Of a DNA stretch of 64,000 nucleotides, positions 1-9,501 are shown piece by piece. Each line of letters starts with the position of its first letter. Position 1 is the first letter of the stretch. A program made the translations under genes and the position numbers. Below the pieces are notes generated by a model, which ran no database searches, had not been told where the DNA came from, and saw only the letters and a program-made list of their open reading frames with translations. Source of the DNA: Haloimpatiens sp. FM7315. Its GTDB lineage: Bacteria; Bacillota; Clostridia; Clostridiales; Clostridiaceae. The stretch is from assembly GCA_041861885.1 (NCBI GenBank), contig JBGVUE010000001.1, positions 2,592,001 through 2,656,000 on the forward strand, read 5' to 3'.

Positions 1-1
1 A

Positions 2-565
2 ATAATATTGTTCTTAAAAATATTTAATATAAGTTTAGAATCCTACAATAATGGTGCATCAATAATTAATTTCTTTCTAGCACCTTCAACTGTGGTTTTA
101 GCTGTACCTCTTTACAAAAAAATCAAGCTTTTACAAGCTCACGCCCTTCCTATTATTGCAGGAATAGTTGTGGGAAGTGCTTCAGGTATAATTAGCATAA
201 TATACCTTTCAAAAGCTTTTAGTTTAAAAAGCACTCTTGGAGTTTCTTTAATTCCAAAATCTATAACTACACCAATAGGCATTGAAATCAGCAAACAGCT
301 TGGTGGAATTCCAGCAGTTACAGTGTCAGTTATAATTATCACTGGAATTTTAGGTGCTATAATAGGACCATCAATTTGTAAAATCTTTAGAATAAAAGAT
401 CAAGTTGCAGTTGGTATATCCCTTGGAACAGCCTCTCATGCCATAGGAACTACAAAAGCTATGGAAATAGGTGAAGTTGAGGGAGCTATGAGCGGACTTG
501 CAATTGGTATTGCAGGATTAGTTACAGTTTTTTTAGCACCAGTATTATTTAGATTATTAGGTTAG
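2..565 (+). CDS. lrgB: LrgB-family membrane protein, 5' end outside window
   Basis: The reading frame is open to the left edge, so the N-terminus lies outside the window. The visible 187 or so residues are very hydrophobic with several membrane segments. They carry the LrgB/CidB-type stretch 'FFLAPSTVVLAVPLYK' and a late 'GTASHAIGTTKA' segment typical of the family, which is about 230 residues long. LrgB proteins act with LrgA in the cytoplasmic membrane and are linked to control of murein hydrolase activity or export of small metabolites; the exact substrate here is not shown. The partner lrgA would be expected just upstream. A terminator hairpin follows at 582-626. Confidence 0.85.
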   Translation: MILFLKIFNISLESYNNGASIINFFLAPSTVVLAVPLYKKIKLLQAHALPIIAGIVVGSASGIISIIYLSKAFSLKSTLGVSLIPKSITTPIGIEISKQLGGIPAVTVSVIIITGILGAIIGPSICKIFRIKDQVAVGISLGTASHAIGTTKAMEIGEVEGAMSGLAIGIAGLVTVFLAPVLFRLLG

Positions 566-581
566 TTTTTACGCAAAATAA

Positions 582-630
582 AGAGCTGAAGCATTAAGAA
601 TATAGACTTCTCAGTGCCTCAGCCCTTTTT
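582..630 (+). terminator. intrinsic terminator after lrgB
   Basis: An imperfect long hairpin (AGAGCTGAAGCA pairing with TGCCTCAGCCCT, extended inward by AGAA/TTCT) is followed by TTTTT. It lies 17 bases after the lrgB stop. Confidence 0.8.
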
Positions 631-718
631 ATATAAAAAATAAAATTTGGAGATGAAAATACACACTAGAACAATAATTTATTTTGCCTAAGTATTAAAA
701 TAATAATATTTATAAATA

Positions 719-883
719 TTATCTTGTCTCAAAACTTGCACAATCTGTGCATTCTTGATTCTTTGCACATCCTCCGTGCTTTGTAACCTGGATTTTCTTT
801 AATGTGCAATAATCATCATTATTGCAGTGATGCTTACATTCAGTTACTGTACAAGCTATACTATCATTGTGTTTTCCAAACAT
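719..883 (-). CDS. small Cys-rich DUF1540 protein
   Basis: A 54-residue protein starting MFGKHNDSIACTVTECKHHC and ending TDCASFETR. It has seven cysteines (residues 11, 16, 20, 26, 39, 45, 48) in the spacing seen in DUF1540 proteins, which are short putative metal-binding proteins common in clostridia. The start ATG at 883 is preceded by AGAAGGGTGG, a good ribosome site. It lies 86 bases downstream of cbiA on the same strand, so it could be read from the cobalamin cluster or from its own promoter. The function of the family is not established. Confidence 0.85.
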   Translation of the reverse strand: MFGKHNDSIACTVTECKHHCNNDDYCTLKKIQVTKHGGCAKNQECTDCASFETR

Positions 884-969
884 ATAAATGCCACCCTTCT
901 ACATAATTTTTTTTGTATTTTTGCTACAAGTTTATTATGCTACTTAGAGGATTTTATATGTGAAGAACA

Positions 970-2415
970 TTATTCCTTATTTGTAATAACTTCAAAAATT
1001 TCATATTTCCAAAAATGAATGTGGGCATAAGCTCCTAAGGTATTTTTCTTTATATATCCACATTTCCAGCTCTTTTTATCTCCAAACACCGTGTTTTTTT
1101 CAACTTTATAAATAGTCTTTTCATCTAAAAGAACCTTAGATCTATGAAATTCATGACAATTAATAGTTTCTAAAGCCTTAGCAATTTGGTTTTCCTCTTT
1201 TACCACTGCTTTTGCATAACCAAAATTTTGAAGTCTACTTGTCATATATGAAAATCCCTTAAAAAATCCAACGAATTCTTTTATATTATCTGAATTTTTA
1301 ATGTAATCTTCAAGGTTTAAAGATCTTTCGGATTTTAAATCCCTTATTGCCTTTTTTATATAATCTATATCCTCTTCTTTGTAGTCTTTAACTAAAGCCT
1401 CTGTTAAATACTGAAGTCCTCCACATTCTGCATAGCAGTAAAGTCCTTTATTTAAGTTATCTCTAATGCTTTTTAACATGGACTTATTACAACTTAGATC
1501 CTCTGCAAAAACCTCTGGGTAACCTCCACCTAAATATAAAAAGTCTGTATTTTCAGGTATTTTTTTCTCTTTTAAAGGGCTAAAATAAGTTACATTTGAA
1601 AGCTCCTCCATAAGTTCTAAGTTTTCCTTATAATAAAAGCTAAAGGCCTTGTCATAGGCTACAGCTATGTTTAAGTTTTTCTTTTTCTCTCCCTTTGAAA
1701 AACCAGGAATTAAATTTTCTATATGAAATTTATCCTCATAATCCCTTGAAGGTTCCATAACCTTTACTAAACTTTCTAAATCCACGTGTTTTTCAATTAA
1801 GCTGCTACAAAGATTTATTTTATCTTCTATATCTTTAATTTCACTGCTTTGCACAAGTCCAAGGTGTCTACTGCCTATTCTAAGCTTATCCTCTTTTGGA
1901 ACATAGCCAAAAACCTTTGTGCTACAATTATGTTCTATGGATAGTTTAAGCATTTTATAATAGGTTTCGCTTATGTTATTTAGAATTATACCTGCTATAT
2001 TTACCTTGTCATAATTTACAAGACCATTTATTTCGGCACACAAAGTTGCCATTTGAGCTTTAGGAGAGATAACAAGAACTACGGGAAGATTTAAAAGTTT
2101 TGCTACATGGGCTGTAGAGTACTTTGAGTCTATGCCTTTTCCATCATAAAGCCCCATAACTCCCTCAACTATAGCTAAATCTCCCTTTCCTCTAGAAAAA
2201 CTAGCCTTTACGCCTTTCTCTCCCATAAGGTATATATCTAAATTTCTACAAGGAATCCCTGTTATTTTAGTGTGAAAAGCAGGGTCTATGTAATCTGGTC
2301 CTACCTTGTAGGGCTGCAGTTTAAAGCCCTTATTCATAAAAGCCCTCATAAGCCCTAAGGTTACCGTAGTTTTTCCTCCACCACTTTGATTAGATGCAAT
2401 AACTAAGCCTTTCAT
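970..2415 (-). CDS. cbiA: cobyrinate a,c-diamide synthase
   Basis: 481 residues, full length and uninterrupted. CbiA makes cobyrinate a,c-diamide from cobyrinate, using glutamine (or ammonia) and ATP. The N-terminal dethiobiotin-synthetase-like domain has the P-loop 'SNQSGGGKTT' (residues 8-17) and 'YKVGPDYIDPAFH' (about 37-49). The C-terminal class I glutamine-amidotransferase-like domain shows the nucleophile segment 'YAECGGLQYL' (about residue 330) and a final 'AHIHFW' with the expected histidine. It overlaps cbiK by four bases (ATGA), which indicates translational coupling. It is the last corrin gene of the cluster in this window. Confidence 0.95.
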   Translation of the reverse strand: MKGLVIASNQSGGGKTTVTLGLMRAFMNKGFKLQPYKVGPDYIDPAFHTKITGIPCRNLDIYLMGEKGVKASFSRGKGDLAIVEGVMGLYDGKGIDSKYSTAHVAKLLNLPVVLVISPKAQMATLCAEINGLVNYDKVNIAGIILNNISETYYKMLKLSIEHNCSTKVFGYVPKEDKLRIGSRHLGLVQSSEIKDIEDKINLCSSLIEKHVDLESLVKVMEPSRDYEDKFHIENLIPGFSKGEKKKNLNIAVAYDKAFSFYYKENLELMEELSNVTYFSPLKEKKIPENTDFLYLGGGYPEVFAEDLSCNKSMLKSIRDNLNKGLYCYAECGGLQYLTEALVKDYKEEDIDYIKKAIRDLKSERSLNLEDYIKNSDNIKEFVGFFKGFSYMTSRLQNFGYAKAVVKEENQIAKALETINCHEFHRSKVLLDEKTIYKVEKNTVFGDKKSWKCGYIKKNTLGAYAHIHFWKYEIFEVITNKE

Positions 2416-3199
2416 AGGCTTTTAACCTTTTCTACATACATGTCTTGTATGTATTTATTTTCTCCAAGACCCTTAACATAAGCTTTGCAATTAAAGCCTT
2501 CTTTCTCTAAAATGCTTTTCCAAGAATCCTCTTCTTCTCCTGCCATATCATTTCTTGCGTGATCTCCTGCAACTAACATTAAAGGCATTAATGTAACTTC
2601 TTTTATGTTTTTATTTTTAAGTCTTCTTATTACATTATCTAAAGTAGGATAGCCTTCTACAGTACCAATTAAAACATTATAAAGACCATTCTCCTCTAGC
2701 ATATACTGCATTAAAGCATAAGAAGCATTGGAAAAGTGACTGCTGCCATGACCCATTAAAACCACAGCCTCTCCTTCTTTCATAGGAGGCATCTGTTTTT
2801 TTAGAGCATCTATAACTTTTATGTAGTCTTCCTCCTTATACAAAAGAGGTTCTCCTAAAACTAGCTTTTCAAAAGCGCCCTTTTCCTTAAATTCTTCTAC
2901 TTCTTTTTGCACCTTTTCGTACTCTATACCTGGAATTATGTGAAGAGGCTGAACTATAACCTCTTTAAAGCCCTCATTCTTAAGGCTTTCTAATGAGGAT
3001 TTTGTGTCTAATACCACTATGTTATCTCTCTTTTTAAGGATTTTTCTTATTATTCCTGAAGTAAAGGCTCTCTTTACTTCATATCCACTAAAAGCAGCCT
3101 TAATTTTATTTTCCACCGCCTCTATTGTAAGCTTTCTAGTATCTTCATAGCTTGTGCCAAAACTCACCACAAGAATTGCTTTTTAGAATTCCACTCCAC
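2412..3199 (-). CDS. cbiK: sirohydrochlorin cobaltochelatase CbiK (one frame break)
   Basis: About 262 residues. CbiK inserts Co(II) into sirohydrochlorin, the entry step of the anaerobic B12 route. Family features are 'VVSFGTSYEDTR' near the N-terminus and the likely metal-binding histidines in 'QPLHIIPG' and 'LVAGDHARND'. The open frame alone begins at an internal GTG. Adding one base in the T5 run at 3180-3184 restores 'SKKAILVVSFGTS' and a GTG start at 3199, with AAAGGAG nine bases upstream. It overlaps cbiA by four bases. Confidence 0.9.
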
Positions 3200-3300
3200 T
3201 TTTAAATCTCCTTTCCAGTATAAGAAACATTGAACAAGGTTTACTTGTTACCGAAGTTAACAGTTTCTTAGAAATATTATATTTTCTAGAGTTACTTTAC

Positions 3301-4067
3301 TTAATGAACCAAGTTTTTTATATAACTAACTAAATCCTCTACATTGTAAAAAACATTTTTATAATCTATTGTTTTCCTTTTTATAACTATGGCATATATA
3401 GAAAGTTCCATTGCTGCCTTTATTTTCTCTTCTGTTCCACCTTCAACACCACTATCCTTCATCAAAATGGCAACAGCCTTGTATTCCTTTAAAAAGCTCA
3501 AATTTAAATCATAACTTATAGGCCCTTTAATAGCCACAATATCCTGAAGAGAAATACCTAAATCATAACACTCTTTAATGACTTTTGTTGAAGGAAGCAC
3601 CCTTTGTATAATTCTATTATCAAGACCAAGGTCAAGAATCTTAGCAAGATTTCTACTGCCTGTAGTGTTTAGTATATTTCCTTTTACATTTTTTAGATGA
3701 GCATAAATATCCTCATAATCTTCTACCTCAATTAGTTTTTCATAGCTTCTATATTTCTCAATAGCAGAGGGCCTTTCATATCTTAAATACTCTATACCGC
3801 AAACCTTACATGCCTTCATTGCGTTTTTAGTTACCTCTACAGCATAAGGATGAGAGGCATCAACAAAGACCTTTATTTTATTTTCATTTATAACCTCTAC
3901 CATAGCGTTAAGGTCTAAGGGACTTGTGTTTAATATTTTATACTTGTAATTTTCTAAAAGCTCTCCACCATAAGCTGTAGCTGTGGATATAAATAAATCC
4001 TCTGTGTACTTATTTAGTAGTGATACTATTTTTTCCCCTCAGAAGTTCCTAGTATTAGTCCTATCAT
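3301..4067 (-). CDS. cbiJ: cobalt-precorrin-6A reductase (one frame break)
   Basis: About 255 residues after repair. It performs the reduction of the macrocycle of cobalt-precorrin-6A. The N-terminus 'MIGLILGTSEGKKIV' is in another frame. It joins the long downstream part ('FVDASHPYAVEVTKNA', 'AIKGPISYDLNLSFL', 'LMKDSGVEGGTEEK') if one base is added to the T6 run at 4029-4034. The start ATG at 4067 has GGGGTGA in front. 'ASHPYA' and 'KDSG..GG' are characteristic of CbiJ/CobK. It lies between cbiH and cbiK on the same strand. Confidence 0.9.
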
Positions 4068-4150
4068 AAATTTCACCCCTTATTACATAATTTCTTTATA
4101 ATAAAATTTATTTAACCAGCACAAATAACATACCATTGTAAACCATATTT

Positions 4151-4876
4151 CTAAAATTCCTCTTTATTCTCATAACCTCTAGGTGTTATGAATTTTCCAT
4201 CTTTATAATAGCTTTGACTGTTTCCAACAATTACTATAGATAACATATCCACCACTTCAAAATCAAAGTTTGAAAGTGTAAATAAGTGAACTTCTTCTCC
4301 CATTCTTAAAGCGTTTTTAACCACTGCCACAGGAGTTTTCTCATCTCTATATTTTCTTATTATGTCTAAGGCCTCTTTTAAATAATCTTTTCTTTTTTGC
4401 TTCTTGGGTTGTAAAAAGATATTATAAAATCCCCTCAGCTGCAAGTTCCACTCTCTTTTTTATTAATTCGTAGGGGTTAAAAGATCACTTAAACTTATAT
4501 TACAATTATCATGCATCAAAGGTGCTCCAACTACTGATGCTGCCGCTGAAGATGCTGTAACTCCTGGTATTACCTGAACTTCTACATCCTCTTTCATTTG
4601 AAGCATAAGCCCTGCCATACCGTATATCCCTGCATCCCCTGTGCTTATTACTGCCACATCTTTGTGTTTGGCAATTTCTAAAGCCTCTTTAATCCTTTGA
4701 ATTTCACCCATCATACCTGTTGCAAAAATCTCTTTTTCCCCAAGCATTGGCATAATCATCTCTATATACTTTGTATAACCAACAACAGCCGGACATTTTT
4801 CTATAACCTCTTTAGCCTTTAAAGTCATATGTTCCATTCCGCCGGGCCCAATACCAACTACGTAAATCTTTCCCAC
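4151..4876 (-). CDS. cbiH: cobalt-precorrin-3B C17-methyltransferase (three frame breaks)
   Basis: About 242 residues after repair. It is an SAM-dependent methyltransferase that performs ring contraction and C17 methylation. The N-terminal part has the tetrapyrrole methylase signature 'VGIGPGGMEHMTLKA', 'STGDAGIYGMAG' and 'VIPGVTASSAAA'. The C-terminal part 'DYLKEALDIIRKY...TPVAVVKNALR...SIVIVGNSQSY' follows in another frame. Three single-base losses explain it: the G4 run at 4473-4476, the C4 run at 4431-4434 and the T6 run at 4393-4398. Upstream, almost 800 bases of repeat DNA separate it from cbiG. Confidence 0.9.
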
Positions 4877-4941
4877 TTAAATCACATCCAATCAAAATCA
4901 TATTAAAGTTCGCAGCATATAATCTTTATAATACTTTTACT

Positions 4942-5278
4942 AAATATAGGTATTTTAAGAAAGCCATCTGAAAAAGCTTAGAAATTCTTAGAATTTCTTA
5001 GTGAATTGAAAGGCTTTGTAAATACATATATTTCTATAGATCTAGCCATAAAATTAAAGTCATTATATACTAAATGTAATTTAATTAAATATTGTTTTTT
5101 CATGGAAGAAATCATTGAAAACTTATTTAATGGTTCTTATTGAAGTAATGAAAAAACTTTAGAACTTCTCATTGTCTGAGCGAAGCGAGTTATGAGAAGT
5201 TCTTAAGTTTTGCACATTACTGAAATTAGAACCTTTTATAAGTTTTCATTTTTTCTGAATGAAAAACAATATTTAATT
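4942..5278. repeat. 337-bp repeat, copy 1, with a long palindrome
   Basis: First of two directly repeated copies (offset 371 bases) that differ at one visible position (G at 5040, A in copy 2). The left 85 bases hold a small hairpin domain: AAAGCC...GGCTTT enclosing AGAAATTCTTAGAATTTCT. The right part, 5083-5278, is one long imperfect palindrome. Its arms pair in blocks: AATTAAATATTG with CAATATTTAATT, TGAAAACTTAT with ATAAGTTTTCA, GGTTCT with AGAACC, AGTAATG with CATTACT, and AGAACTTCTCAT with ATGAGAAGTTCT. The apical loop at 5173-5191 reads TGTCTGAGCGAAGCGAGTT. No protein is encoded. A MITE-like mobile repeat or a structured RNA are both possible. Confidence 0.85.
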
Positions 5279-5312
5279 CTAATAGTTATATAACTTCCAT
5301 AAATATTTTAGA

Positions 5313-5649
5313 AAATATAGGTATTTTAAGAAAGCCATCTGAAAAAGCTTAGAAATTCTTAGAATTTCTTAGTGAATTGAAAGGCTTTGTAAATACATAT
5401 ATTTCTATAAATCTAGCCATAAAATTAAAGTCATTATATACTAAATGTAATTTAATTAAATATTGTTTTTTCATGGAAGAAATCATTGAAAACTTATTTA
5501 ATGGTTCTTATTGAAGTAATGAAAAAACTTTAGAACTTCTCATTGTCTGAGCGAAGCGAGTTATGAGAAGTTCTTAAGTTTTGCACATTACTGAAATTAG
5601 AACCTTTTATAAGTTTTCATTTTTTCTGAATGAAAAACAATATTTAATT
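5313..5649. repeat. 337-bp repeat, copy 2, with a long palindrome
   Basis: Near-identical second copy of 4942-5278. Its palindrome spans 5454-5649 with the loop at 5544-5562. The 34 bases between the copies (5279-5312) are not repeated. The copy ends 13 bases from the cbiG stop, so the pair fills the whole cbiG-cbiH gap. Confidence 0.85.
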
Positions 5650-5662
5650 TACTTCACTTCAC

Positions 5663-6696
5663 TTATTTCATAATTTCAGTTCCAATAGACAGTGTCATGC
5701 CTTTAAGCTTAGCTTTTTTCACTACTAAATCTCCACCTGCAAGCTCACAGCAAGGATCACTTACACACCTAACTCCAATGGTTTTCTCAACGAAATCACT
5801 GCCTTCATACCTGTGCTGGACTTTTTTATATCCTGAAGGGTAAATATTAAAAGCTCTGCCCTTAAAAAAGAGGCCAAATTAATTATAGCTTTCTCCTCTG
5901 CCTTAACCTCTACTGTAGCCACAGTTTTAACTGCTCTATAATCTATATTATGTTCCTTTAAAAAACCTAAAACTCTCTCTCTCATGTCTTCTTCACTAAA
6001 ATTTTTTCTACATCCAATGCCTAAAACCACATCTTTTCTTATGAGCCTTAAGCAGGTTTTAAACTTTTTCTTAGATTCTAAAAATTCATCATCTAAATTA
6101 ATTTTATCAGTAACCCATAAAAGCCCTAGGCAATTTTCATTTTCTTCACTTAAATCTTTATTTGAAGGAAGCCTTACATAGCCTTTAGGAAGTTTTATTA
6201 AGTTTCTATCATCTATAAAAACAACCTTCTGCCCCTCTATAAGCTTTACCGAAATGTCTTTTGCCTTTTTTAAATCATCTATTATTAGATTATTATCCTT
6301 TGCAATTACATCAGGAGCCTCTTTTTTAAAATTATCTGTAGCTGTTGTTATAATAGGCTCTGCTTTTATAATGTTTGCTACCTTTTTACAAAGAGCGTTA
6401 GCTCCTCCTAAATGGCCACTTAAAAGGCTTATTACAACTTTTCCCAGGCTATCTATAACTAAAACCCCTGGGTCCTTATCCTTTGATATTATAAAAGGGG
6501 CAATAGCTCTAACCGCAATACCTGTGGAGCTTATAAAAATAAGTGACAAGGATTCTTTAATTGCTTTTTCTGTAACCTCTTTAAGCCCTAATCTTTTCAC
6601 TTCATCTCTATTATAAACCTTGCAATTTTCTAGATGCTTACTTATATTTTCAGCTATTTTATCTCCATTTTCCGTAACACTTATTATGGTATGCAT
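5663..6696 (-). CDS. cbiG: cobalt-precorrin-5A hydrolase (one frame break)
   Basis: About 344 residues. CbiG opens the delta-lactone of cobalt-precorrin-5A and releases acetaldehyde. The N-terminal and middle parts show 'IFISSTGIAVRAIAPFI', 'SLLSGHLGGANALCKK' and 'ITTATDN', and the C-terminal domain starts 'VVLGIGCRKNFSEEDM'. The frame breaks at the A3 run at 5793-5795. Adding one base gives '..VEKTIGVRCVSDPCCELAG' and continues to a stop at 5663. The better start is ATG at 6696 behind AGGTGGGGAGG rather than the TTG seven codons upstream. cbiF lies 29 bases before it. Confidence 0.9.
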
Positions 6697-6725
6697 AGCC
6701 TCCCCACCTTTTTTCAAACTAAAAG

Positions 6726-7466
6726 CTACCTAAACATATGAGAAAAGTTTTTGTCATATAACTTACTCTTTTCATAATCGCAGTCTATAAAATCTCCTAC
6801 AAGTATTTGAGCACATCTTTTTATACCTGCTTTTTCAACCTTTAAAGCAATGTCATCCAAAGTTCCAAGTATAATTCTCTCATCTTCCCAAGTTGCCCTT
6901 TCAACTACTGCTATTGGAACGTTTCTTCCATAACCTTTTCTAAGCTTTTTAACCACCTTGTCTATCATGTTAATAGATAAAAATATAGCCATAGAGGCTC
7001 CGATTTTTGCTAAGTTCTCTAAATCCTCATTTTCTGGTACCTCAGTTCTTCCCTCAGTTCTCGTAAGGATTACAGTTTGAGAAACCTTTGGCAAAGTAAA
7101 TTCCCTTTTTATAGCAGCAGCCGCTGCTGTAAAAGAGCTTACCCCTGGAATCACCTCATAGGATATTTTTTCTTCATTAAGTATATCCATTTGCTCTTTT
7201 ATGGCGCCGTAAATAGCAGGGTCTCCTGTATGAAGCCTTACCACCATTTTATTTTCTTTTTCAGATTCTTTCATAACTTCTATAACTTCATCTAAATTCA
7301 TGGAAGCTGAATTGTAAGCCTTTGCACCCTCTTTTAAAAACTTTAGATGCTCTTTACTAACTAGGGAACCTGCATATATTACAACATCAGCTTTTTTTAA
7401 AATCTCTCTTCCCTTAACTGTAATAAGATCCACATCTCCAGGACCTGCTCCTATAAAATATACCAT
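6726..7466 (-). CDS. cbiF: cobalt-precorrin-4 C11-methyltransferase
   Basis: 246 residues, uninterrupted. CbiF is an SAM-dependent methyltransferase acting at C11 of cobalt-precorrin-4. The sequence starts 'MVYFIGAGPGDVDLITVKG', with the glycine-rich SAM site. It continues with 'VRLHTGDPAIYGAI' and 'YEVIPGVSSFTAAAA', both typical of this subgroup, and 'AVVERATWEDERII' late in the protein. The length matches the family (about 250). It sits between cbiL and cbiG on the minus strand, with a ribosome site GGGGG before the ATG. Confidence 0.95.
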   Translation of the reverse strand: MVYFIGAGPGDVDLITVKGREILKKADVVIYAGSLVSKEHLKFLKEGAKAYNSASMNLDEVIEVMKESEKENKMVVRLHTGDPAIYGAIKEQMDILNEEKISYEVIPGVSSFTAAAAAIKREFTLPKVSQTVILTRTEGRTEVPENEDLENLAKIGASMAIFLSINMIDKVVKKLRKGYGRNVPIAVVERATWEDERIILGTLDDIALKVEKAGIKRCAQILVGDFIDCDYEKSKLYDKNFSHMFR

Positions 7467-7557
7467 TTTTTACCCCCTATTATGCTTTTAATTATTGTAA
7501 TAAATAAATTCTATAATGGACAAATTAGATTACTAATAGATTTTAATTTCTAGGATA

Positions 7558-8231
7558 TTAATCTTCCACTTTTTTATGAGCAATTATAAGACTCATGTAT
7601 TCTCTATTTTTTAATATTTCTTCCCTATCTCTTAAAATCTCCTGTCCCTGTCTTCCTGCTCTTTTTATATAAGTATACTCATAACCGTTTTCAGAAAGGA
7701 AATCTAAAACTTCTCTCTCTACTTTATACACCTTCATTATAACCAAATTTTTCTGACCTTTAACTGTGTCTAGCCTTGTTGCTGGAAGAATTAAAAGGGG
7801 CTCATCACCTATTACTAAGTATTCATTTGAAACACTAGCTGAGGCACAAAAGAAGTAATTCCAGGAACCGTCTCCACAGAAAATCCGTTATTTTCAAGGT
7901 TTTGAAGTAAATATATGTAAGTGCTATATACGAAAGGATCTCCTATAGTTAGAAAAACTACCTCCTTTTCTTTTTCAAGAAGCAGTTGAACTTCCTTTGA
8001 TATTTCTTTAATTGCAGCCTCCTGTTCTGTCCCTCCCATTGGAAAATGTCTAACTAAAACCTTAGTGTCCTTTCTTATAAAATCCTCACAGGTTTCATAA
8101 GCTATGCTTTTACCACCTTTTTTTGCACTGGGAACTATTATAACATCTGCATTTTCTATAATCCTTACAGCTTTTAGGGTTAAAAGCTCCTTATCCCCTG
8201 GTCCTACACCTATTCCGTATAATTTAGACAT
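7558..8231 (-). CDS. cbiL: cobalt-precorrin-2 C20-methyltransferase (one frame break)
   Basis: About 224 residues. It methylates C20 of cobalt-factor II/precorrin-2 with SAM. The N-terminal part has 'LYGIGVGPGDKELLTLKAVR', 'FLTIGDPFVYSTY' and 'VETVPGITSF'. The C-terminal part has 'MKVYKVEREV' and 'AGRQGQEI'. Adding one base in the A4 run at 7848-7851 (plus strand) joins them through '..ASVSNEYLVIGDEPLLILPA', the usual middle of CbiL. The start ATG at 8231 follows AAAGGGTGTTAAT. Confidence 0.9.
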
Positions 8232-8333
8232 ATTAACACCCTTTCTAGCTTTAGAAATATTTTTAACCTTAGATTTTATAAAAGGTATTTCTCCTACCGA
8301 AACATTTTTTTACCCTTATTATACTTGAAAAAC

Positions 8334-8903
8334 TTATAATAATTTTTTCTTGGCCTCAATAATAAAAATAGGATTGTTTGCCATAAGCATATAGCTCTTT
8401 CCTTTAACCTTATTTATAGCAACCTGTATGGCCTCAGTTTCATAATTTAAAGCATTTAGGCAATCCATGGCTTTTACAGCGTTTTTTAGAGTTATAAAAT
8501 TTAACACCATAACACCATTATCCTGAAGCTTTAAACTGTACTTTCTTATTATTTCTTCTATATCTCCACCGCTGCCACCTATAAATATGCTGTTGAACTT
8601 CTCTTTTATGGAAGGCTCAACCAAAAGCGCCTCACCTTTCACTATATGTAAATTGCTACATTGAAACTTCTTTTTATTTTCATCAATTACCCTTAAAGCC
8701 TCTTCATCCTTCTCTATTGCAACTACCTTGCCTTCTTTACAGATTTTGCTAAGCTGCACACTTACACTTCCAGTACCTGCACCTACATCAAGAACATTAT
8801 GAGTCTTTTTAACCTTCATTTTAGAAACTGCAAGAATCCTAATTTCCTCTTTTGTCATAGGACAGTTTCCCCTTATAAATTCTTCATCTTTTATAAAACA
8901 CAT
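8334..8903 (-). CDS. cbiT: cobalt-precorrin-6B C15-methyltransferase (decarboxylating)
   Basis: 189 residues, uninterrupted. CbiT has a Rossmann-type SAM fold, with motif I 'VLDVGAGTGSVSVQLS' (about residues 38-53), the following acidic strand end 'VAIEKDEEAL' and 'FIGGSGGDIEEII'. It methylates C15 and, in the CobL-type reaction, decarboxylates the C12 acetate chain. The family N-terminus 'DEEFIRGNCPMTKEEIR' is present. Its start overlaps the end of cbiE by 13 bases, so the two probably couple translationally, as the two halves of CobL in other bacteria. Confidence 0.95.
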   Translation of the reverse strand: MCFIKDEEFIRGNCPMTKEEIRILAVSKMKVKKTHNVLDVGAGTGSVSVQLSKICKEGKVVAIEKDEEALRVIDENKKKFQCSNLHIVKGEALLVEPSIKEKFNSIFIGGSGGDIEEIIRKYSLKLQDNGVMVLNFITLKNAVKAMDCLNALNYETEAIQVAINKVKGKSYMLMANNPIFIIEAKKKLL

Positions 8904-9497
8904 TTTTCAATCACCACCACAGATAAATCACTAAATTCCATAGATTTTAAATCTCTTGCAAAACCACTGGTTATTTTTTCATCTTCATAGGATAAATTCT
9001 CCCCTACATAGACTTTATAATTCATATCTTCTGATATTAGTTTATTTAAAAGTTCTTTTGGTGAATTTTTCTTATCCGTAAGCCATATAGAAATATCATG
9101 ACTTTTAACCTTTCCTATAAAATCCTCTTCTCTTCCGTGCATGCTTCCTGTAAAAGACTTATTCCAAGGAAGCTGAATTTTACTCATCATAAACTGAAAA
9201 GAGCTAAGGCCAGGCACTACCTTAATTTCTCCCTTGTAATTTTCCTTAATATAACTAGTTATTCCATAATAAAGAGGATCTCCTGAAGCAACAACTGCTA
9301 TATCTTCCTTAGGATTTTCATTTAAATAAGTCAAAACTTCTTTTATAGAATTCACTTGCTTTTTTAGTCTTAATAAAATCTATACTTTCAAGAGCTCTTT
9401 TAAAACCTAAAATAACCTTTGATTTTTCTAAAGTGTCAATGGCCTTTAAAAGCATATAATCTCTAGCTCCAGGTCCAATTCCAACTATATAAACCAT
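8891..9497 (-). CDS. cbiE: cobalt-precorrin-7 C5-methyltransferase (one frame break)
   Basis: About 201 residues. It methylates C5 of the corrin ring. The N-terminus 'MVYIVGIGPGARDYML' starts at ATG 9497 behind AGGGGGTAAGG, and runs to a frame change in the T6 run at 9360-9365. The rest contains 'AVVASGDPLYYGI', 'VKVVPGLSSFQFMMSKI' and 'GSMHGREE', all typical of CbiE. This break needs one base removed or two added, unlike nearly all others in the window. It overlaps cbiT by 13 bases. Confidence 0.88.
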
Positions 9498-9501
9498 AAC
9501 C

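Noticed and set aside
4942..5649. CRISPR array
   Set aside because: There are only two long units of 337 bases with a 34-base gap, not short repeats with many spacers, and no cas genes are near.
5984..6616. Plus-strand open frames inside cbiG
   Set aside because: They are shadows of the minus-strand gene with low-complexity Ser/Phe/Leu composition and no ribosome sites.
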